A DNA stretch of 9,851 nt from Candidatus Wildermuthbacteria bacterium (GTDB taxonomy: Bacteria; Patescibacteriota; Minisyncoccia; Minisyncoccales; UBA10102), in contig JACOVR010000021.1 of NCBI GenBank assembly GCA_016177245.1, forward strand, positions 1 to 9,851, read 5' to 3'. The translations under genes were made by a program, and so were the position numbers. Below, piece by piece: positions 7,327-9,851 of this stretch (position 1 is the stretch's first letter; each line of letters opens with the position of its first letter). The notes below the pieces were generated by a model. That model did not search any database, was not told the DNA's origin, and was given only the letters and a program-made list of their open reading frames with translations.

Positions 7327-7395
7327 CCCCGACGCCCGACTGTAAAGTCGGGGTCGGGGTCCCGACCTCCGACGCTTTGGTCGGAGCGTCGGGAC
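7327..7395. repeat. Two strong nested inverted repeats after ftsH
   Basis: First structure: CCCCGA (7327-7332) with TCGGGG (7354-7359) around CCCGACT-GTAA-AGTCGGG (7335-7352). Second: GTCCCGACCTCCGAC (7359-7373) pairs with GTCGGAG (7380-7386), a bulged C and GTCGGGAC (7388-7395), about 15 bp around a 6-nt loop GCTTTG. The CCGAC/GTCGG words recur in both. No T run follows, so it is not a standard terminator; it could stabilise the ftsH mRNA end, slow polymerase, or be a mobile palindromic repeat. Confidence 0.75.
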
Positions 7396-7408
7396 TCAAC
7401 GGCAGAGC
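7395..7408 (+). repeat. tRNA D-arm fragment, left copy of a 14-bp direct repeat
   Basis: CTCAACGGCAGAGC is identical to bases 7679-7692, the D-arm of tRNA-Ile(UAU) 284 bp downstream. The bases before it do not form a matching acceptor stem, and the bases after it do not form an anticodon arm, so this is a fragment and not a tRNA gene. Together the two copies bracket the GIY-YIG ORF. Confidence 0.75.
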
Positions 7409-7414
7409 ATTACT

Positions 7415-7678
7415 ATGGCATGGGTATACATTCTGCAAAGTACTAGGGATGATAGATTCTATATCGGCAGCACCTCTAATTTGACACAACGGCTTAGGCA
7501 TCACCTTGGTGGTTTTACCCCCACAACTAAAAAATTTGGTAAGGTTAAATTGGTTTTCTCGCAAGAATATCCTAACCTGAAAGAAGCCCGGTACATAGAG
7601 AAAAAATTAAAACACCTGAAACGAAAAGATTATATTGAGAAAATAGTAAGAGATGGAAAAATAAGAATGGGCGCGTAG
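7415..7678 (+). CDS. Small GIY-YIG nuclease family protein
   Basis: An 87-residue stand-alone GIY-YIG domain of the YhbQ/COG2827 size class, found as many scattered copies in candidate phyla genomes. Motifs: WVYIL (3-7), FYIGSTSN (15-22), the arginine helix LTQRLRHH with likely catalytic Arg26, and the metal-binding glutamate in ARYIEKKLK (Glu62). All expected catalytic residues are present. ATG 7415 gives the conserved N-terminus MAWVYIL; no Shine-Dalgarno is seen. The last codons (Met-Gly-Ala-stop) fall inside the next gene: the TAG stop is bases 8-10 of tRNA-Ile, an overlap of 10 nt. Its codons are more A/T-rich than ftsH. A homing or mobile role is inferred from the flanking D-arm repeat; a repair or housekeeping role is the alternative. 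Confidence 0.88.
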   Translation: MAWVYILQSTRDDRFYIGSTSNLTQRLRHHLGGFTPTTKKFGKVKLVFSQEYPNLKEARYIEKKLKHLKRKDYIEKIVRDGKIRMGA

Positions 7679-7743
7679 CTCAACGGCAGAGCGATCGTCT
7701 TATACACGATTGGTTGTTGGTTCGAATCCAGCCGCGCCCACCA
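7669..7743 (+). tRNA. tRNA-Ile, anticodon UAU, CCA encoded
   Basis: Full cloverleaf: acceptor GGGCGCG/CGCGCCC (7669-7675 with 7733-7739), D-arm GCTC/GAGC, anticodon stem ATCGT/ACGAT around loop CTTATAC, 5-nt variable loop, T-arm GTTGG/CCAGC (one G-U) with loop TTCGAAT, discriminator A7740 and encoded CCA 7741-7743. Anticodon bases 7701-7703 are TAT, which reads AUA. Most bacteria use a CAU tRNA modified to lysidine for AUA, so this is an unusual isoacceptor. The loop differs from that of the tRNA-Val(UAC) in this window only at base 36. Confidence 0.93.
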
Positions 7744-7744
7744 T

Positions 7745-7819
7745 GGGCGGTTAGCTCAGCCCGGAGTGAGCGCTTTCTTGACATGAAAGAGGTCACAGGT
7801 TCAAATCCTGTACCGCCCA
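7745..7819 (+). tRNA. tRNA-Val, anticodon GAC
   Basis: Acceptor GGGCGGT/ACCGCCC (7745-7751 with 7812-7818), D-arm GCTC/GAGC with a 10-nt loop, anticodon stem CTTTC/GAAAG with loop TTGACAT (anticodon GAC, 7780-7782), T-arm ACAGG/CCTGT with loop TTCAAAT, discriminator A7819. The next bases are CAC, so CCA is not encoded. One nucleotide separates it from the CCA of tRNA-Ile, so both probably come from one transcript. Confidence 0.94.
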
Positions 7820-7821
7820 CA

Positions 7822-7841
7822 CCCCGACAAGCTCAGTGTAA
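7822..7841 (+). repeat. Dispersed short repeat, copy C (between tRNA-Val and rluA-like gene)
   Basis: CCCCGACAAGCTCAGTGTAA shares the core CGACAAGCTCAG exactly with copy B. It is non-coding here and fills the gap between the 3' end of tRNA-Val(GAC) and the ATG at 7846, so it forms the leader of the pseudouridine synthase gene. Confidence 0.65.
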
Positions 7842-7845
7842 ACCT

Positions 7846-8487
7846 ATGTTGAAAATTCTCTATGAAGATGATACACTCTTGGTTATAGAGAAGCCAGCCG
7901 GGATTGACGTTGAAGAAATCAAGAGGTTCCTTCCAAAAGACGCAACGCCGGCACATCGGCTCGACAAAGACACATCGGGAATCCTCTTGGTTGCGAAAAC
8001 CAAAGAAACGCTCGATTTCTTTCACAAGCAATTCAAAGAAAGAAAGGTTGAAAAGAAATACGTCTGTCTGGTAGAAGGAAGCGTGAAAGAGAATGAGGGG
8101 AAAATAGAAACGCTGTTGGGAAGATCGCCTGCAGATAAAAGAAAACAAAAAGTGTTTCTTGCGGGCCAACCCTTGTCTGCGGGGAAAAGGGAAGCAGTGA
8201 GCGAGTATAGGGTGCTGGAAAGATACAAAGGATACACGCTCTTGGAGGTACGGCCAAGGACCGGCAGAAAACACCAGATTAGGACGCATCTTGCATATCT
8301 TGGACATCCCGTTGCGGGAGACAAGCTCTACAGATTCAAAAATCAAAAAATCCCTGCAGGCCTCAACAGACAATTTCTTCACGCAAGCCGCCTGAAGCTC
8401 CAAATGCCTGATGGAAATATAAAAGAGTTTGAATCGAAACTTCCGGGTGATTTAAACCTATGCCTACAACAATTGAAAAATTTATAG
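7846..8487 (+). CDS. RluA-family 23S rRNA/tRNA pseudouridine synthase
   Basis: Converts selected uridines to pseudouridine in structured RNA. 213 residues, the catalytic domain only, without the N-terminal S4 domain of RluC/RluD. Motif I VIEKPAGI (13-20) and the RluA signature HRLDKDTSG (37-45) with catalytic Asp40 are clear; RPRTGRKHQIRTHLAYLGHPVAGDKLY is the conserved C-terminal core. The exact uridine target cannot be told. ATG 7846 is chosen because the family's first strand starts there; a longer frame back to 7714 only translates tRNA. No clear Shine-Dalgarno: the leader is repeat copy C. The 3' end overlaps rplS by 28 bp, in a different frame. Confidence 0.93.
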   Translation: MLKILYEDDTLLVIEKPAGIDVEEIKRFLPKDATPAHRLDKDTSGILLVAKTKETLDFFHKQFKERKVEKKYVCLVEGSVKENEGKIETLLGRSPADKRKQKVFLAGQPLSAGKREAVSEYRVLERYKGYTLLEVRPRTGRKHQIRTHLAYLGHPVAGDKLYRFKNQKIPAGLNRQFLHASRLKLQMPDGNIKEFESKLPGDLNLCLQQLKNL

Positions 8488-8900
8488 AACCGTCTTTGAA
8501 AAAGTTTCCCGACATACGGCCGGGAGACACGGTTAAGATTCACCAAAAAATCAAAGAGGGTGACCCTTCGAGCGCCTCAGGGCAAGTCAAAGAACGAATT
8601 CAGGTATTTGAAGGACTGGTGTTGGCAAGAAAACACGGAAAGGGTCCTGGCGCAACGCTCACGGTGCGAAGGGTGCTTCAGGGGGTTGGCGTCGAAAGAA
8701 TTTTCCCTTTGCACTCTCCCGTGATCGACAAAATAGAAATAGTGAAAAGGGCAAAGGTGCGCAGAGCAAAACTCTATTATCTGCGCGCTGCAAAGGGAAA
8801 GAAGGCGAAATTGAAGTCAAAAGAGTTTGGGTTGGAGGTGCCCGAACCCGCCGAAAGCCCCGAAGGCATTCGGGCGGGCGGGGAAACGCCAAAACCGTAA
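8460..8900 (+). CDS. rplS: Large-subunit ribosomal protein bL19
   Basis: Ribosomal protein at the 30S-50S interface. 146 residues, longer than the usual 115-120. Core signs: RPGDTVKI, ERIQVFEGLVLARKHG, TVRRVLQGVGVERIFPLHSPVIDKIEI and the family hallmark AKLYYLR. Two additions explain the length: residues 35-42 (DPSSASGQ), an in-frame insert from repeat copy D where E. coli L19 runs directly from EG to KKRLQ, and a Pro/Glu/Gly-rich tail after about residue 120 coded over a G+C palindrome. ATG 8460 lies inside the end of the pseudouridine synthase gene; GGTGA at 8446-8450 is a weak ribosome site 9 nt upstream, so coupling is likely. tRNA-Leu begins 4 nt after the stop. Confidence 0.97.
   Translation: MPTTIEKFIEPSLKKFPDIRPGDTVKIHQKIKEGDPSSASGQVKERIQVFEGLVLARKHGKGPGATLTVRRVLQGVGVERIFPLHSPVIDKIEIVKRAKVRRAKLYYLRAAKGKKAKLKSKEFGLEVPEPAESPEGIRAGGETPKP
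8564..8586 (+). repeat. Dispersed short repeat, copy D (inside rplS)
   Basis: CCCTTCGA and CTCAGGGCAAG flank four changed bases (GCGC in place of CAAG). It encodes part of DPSSASGQV in bL19, nearly the same peptide as DPSTNSGQG in GyrA, i.e. the same reading frame of the repeat. Most divergent copy. Confidence 0.55.
8847..8882. repeat. Nested G+C palindrome in the 3' end of rplS
   Basis: CCCGAA (8859-8864) pairs with TTCGGG (8869-8874) around GGCA, and CCCGCC (8847-8852) can pair with GGCGGG (8877-8882). It lies within the codons of the variable bL19 tail, just before tRNA-Leu. No T run follows. It could form an mRNA hairpin that separates rplS from the tRNAs, or be a small inserted palindrome. 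Confidence 0.5.
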
Positions 8901-8904
8901 CCAT

Positions 8905-8987
8905 GCGCGGGTGGTGAAACCCGGTAAACACGCTAGGTCGAGGGCCTAGTGCCGTAAGGCTTGGAGGTTCAACTCCTCTCCCGCGCA
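8905..8987 (+). tRNA. tRNA-Leu, anticodon GAG
   Basis: Class II tRNA. Acceptor GCGCGGG/CCCGCGC (8905-8911 with 8980-8986), 3-bp D stem GTG/CAC, anticodon stem CTAGG/CCTAG with loop TCGAGGG (anticodon GAG, 8940-8942), long variable arm GCC-GTAA-GGC, T-arm GGAGG/CCTCT with loop TTCAACT, discriminator A8987. Next bases are CCC, so an exact CCA is not encoded. Odd: base 33 (8939) is C, where U is nearly invariant. Confidence 0.92.
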
Positions 8988-9005
8988 CCCATTCGAGTTC
9001 GCTCG

Positions 9006-9080
9006 GGGCGGTTAGCTCAGTGGCAGAGCGTCTCTCTTACACAGAGAAGGCCGCAGGTCCGAACCCTGCACCGCCCACCA
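9006..9080 (+). tRNA. tRNA-Val, anticodon UAC, CCA encoded
   Basis: Acceptor GGGCGGT/ACCGCCC (9006-9012 with 9070-9076), identical to that of tRNA-Val(GAC); D-arm GCTC/GAGC; anticodon stem TCTCT/AGAGA with loop CTTACAC (anticodon TAC, 9038-9040); T-arm GCAGG/CCTGC; discriminator A9077 and CCA 9078-9080. Odd: the T-loop is TCCGAAC, with C instead of the nearly universal U (pseudouridine) at position 55 (base 9059). Confidence 0.92.
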
Positions 9081-9095
9081 ACTAGTAGTAAGGTA

Positions 9096-9806
9096 ATGAA
9101 ACTTCCTCAAGGAGGACAACTTCAAAGAAAGGTACGAATAAAATGGTCTTCTAATTTCGCTTATGCAATTGGCTTAATTACCTCGGATGGAAATCTAAGT
9201 TCTGATGGAAGACACATCACATTTATATCAAAAGATCTTGAGTTGGTAAAAAAGTTTAAAACAGCCCTCAAAATAAACAATGCAGTAACGCGGGTTGGAC
9301 GCGGAGGGGAAGCCGTAAAAAAATACTATGGCGTGAACTTTGGAGATAAGATATTCTACAAATTCTTGAATACCATTGGCTTAACGAAGAAAAAATCAAA
9401 AACTATAGGGGCCATAGATATTCCAGAGAGATTCTTTCGAGATTTTCTCCGTGGGCTATTTGATGGCGATGGAACCTTTTACACTTTTTGGGATACTAGA
9501 TGGCCAAGTAGCTTCTGTTTTAAATTATCCTTTGCTTCTGCAAGTAAAAACTTCATAGAATGGCTCAAAACAGAACTCTCAAGATTATATGGGGTAACAG
9601 GCTGTTTTCATAAAGGTGCCGGCGTTATAAATCTTGAGTATACGAAAGGAGATACGAAAAAACTTTTCAACACAATGTACTATAAAACGAAGCTCTTGTT
9701 TCTAAATCGAAAATATCGTAAAATCAAAACTGCTTTCCGGCAGGATGAAAAGTTCGGATTAGTAGTTCTACAAAAACCTCGAGAGGCCGGGTTAGCTCAT
9801 CGGTAG
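9096..9806 (+). CDS. LAGLIDADG homing endonuclease-like protein
   Basis: 236 residues with two LAGLIDADG-type helices: AYAIGLITSDGN (22-33) and FLRGLFDGDGTF (117-128). Asp31 and Asp125 are the expected metal-binding acidic residues, one from each half, so one chain can form a full double-motif nuclease that cuts a long asymmetric DNA site. No host intron or intein is visible: it is a free-standing ORF between two tRNA genes. ATG 9096 is 16 nt after tRNA-Val(UAC); a longer frame from 8961 would translate the tRNA and is rejected. Codons are clearly A/T-rich compared with rplS, a sign of mobile origin. The last seven codons and the stop (EAGLAHR, TAG 9804-9806) overlap tRNA-Phe. Only a weak AAGG precedes the start. 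Confidence 0.88.
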   Translation: MKLPQGGQLQRKVRIKWSSNFAYAIGLITSDGNLSSDGRHITFISKDLELVKKFKTALKINNAVTRVGRGGEAVKKYYGVNFGDKIFYKFLNTIGLTKKKSKTIGAIDIPERFFRDFLRGLFDGDGTFYTFWDTRWPSSFCFKLSFASASKNFIEWLKTELSRLYGVTGCFHKGAGVINLEYTKGDTKKLFNTMYYKTKLLFLNRKYRKIKTAFRQDEKFGLVVLQKPREAGLAHR

Positions 9807-9851
9807 AGCGCTTCGCTGAAGACGAAGGCGTAAGAGGTTCGACTCCTCTAC
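9786..9851 (+). tRNA. tRNA-Phe, anticodon GAA (3' end cut by window)
   Basis: 5' acceptor strand GCCGGGT (9786-9792), D-arm GCTC/GAGC, anticodon stem CTTCG/CGAAG with loop CTGAAGA (anticodon GAA, 9818-9820), variable loop GCGTA, T-arm AGAGG/CCTCT with loop TTCGACT. The window ends after AC, the first two bases of the expected 3' strand ACCCGGC. Its first 21 bases also serve as the end of the LAGLIDADG ORF. Confidence 0.93.

Noticed and set aside
7327..7395. Standard intrinsic terminator for ftsH
   Set aside because: Stems are strong but no T run follows either one.
7714..7845. N-terminal extension of the pseudouridine synthase back to 7714
   Set aside because: It only translates tRNA-Ile and tRNA-Val sequence and repeat copy C; the family's conserved start is at 7846.
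7801..8403. 200-residue minus-strand ORF opposite the pseudouridine synthase gene
   Set aside because: Antisense shadow of a gene with a clear catalytic motif; it also crosses tRNA-Val.
8961..9095. N-terminal extension of the LAGLIDADG protein back to 8961
   Set aside because: It translates the end of tRNA-Leu and all of tRNA-Val(UAC); the peptide has no family resemblance.
9081..9785. LAGLIDADG ORF inside a tRNA intron
   Set aside because: tRNA-Val upstream is complete with CCA, and tRNA-Phe downstream has a complete 5' half in one piece, so no tRNA is split around the ORF.
1..9851. CRISPR array, rRNA, transposase or replication origin
   Set aside because: No regularly spaced repeats, rRNA segments, transposase motifs or clustered DnaA-type boxes were seen on reading both strands.

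Overview
The window reads like a compact genome of the candidate phyla radiation (Patescibacteria, probably Parcubacteria-like). This is an inference from gene content and style. Genes abut or overlap, several starts have no Shine-Dalgarno sequence, small GIY-YIG and LAGLIDADG nuclease ORFs sit against tRNA genes, there is a lamin-tail protein, and short dispersed repeats lie inside conserved genes. TGA is used only as a stop (metal-dependent hydrolase, S1 gene), so there is no sign of the Gracilibacteria/SR1 recoding.

Left part, 1-4110. A minus-strand pair, a metallo-beta-lactamase-fold hydrolase followed by gyrA, is joined by a 4-bp ATGA overlap; gyrA runs off the left edge. A very short divergent promoter region near 2376-2418 separates this pair from a plus-strand gene for a four-domain ribosomal protein S1. 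S1 converges on, and overlaps by 86 bp, a minus-strand lamin-tail-domain protein whose 3' part runs through an A/T-rich repeat.

Middle, 4095-5466. A solitary gene encodes a 404-residue protein I cannot name securely. Its look differs from its neighbours: G+C-richer codons, a strong AGGAGG ribosome site, an upstream TTGACA element and a strong intrinsic terminator.

Right part, 5497-9851. All on the plus strand: ftsH (membrane AAA protease), a 69-bp nested hairpin region, a small GIY-YIG nuclease, tRNA-Ile(UAU), tRNA-Val(GAC), an RluA-type pseudouridine synthase overlapping rplS (bL19), tRNA-Leu(GAG), tRNA-Val(UAC), a LAGLIDADG endonuclease, and tRNA-Phe(GAA) cut by the right edge. Most of this segment serves translation: tRNAs, RNA modification and a ribosomal protein.

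The most notable points are: (1) both nuclease ORFs end inside the 5' part of the downstream tRNA gene, and the GIY-YIG ORF is bracketed by a 14-bp direct repeat of the tRNA D-arm; (2) one short repeat (core like CTTCGACAAGCTCAGG) occurs four times, three of them in frame inside gyrA, the hydrolase and rplS; (3) there is a tRNA-Ile with anticodon UAU, and two tRNAs with C at normally invariant U positions (33 and 55); (4) the GyrA quinolone-site serine is replaced by isoleucine. No rRNA, CRISPR array, transposase or replication origin was seen.
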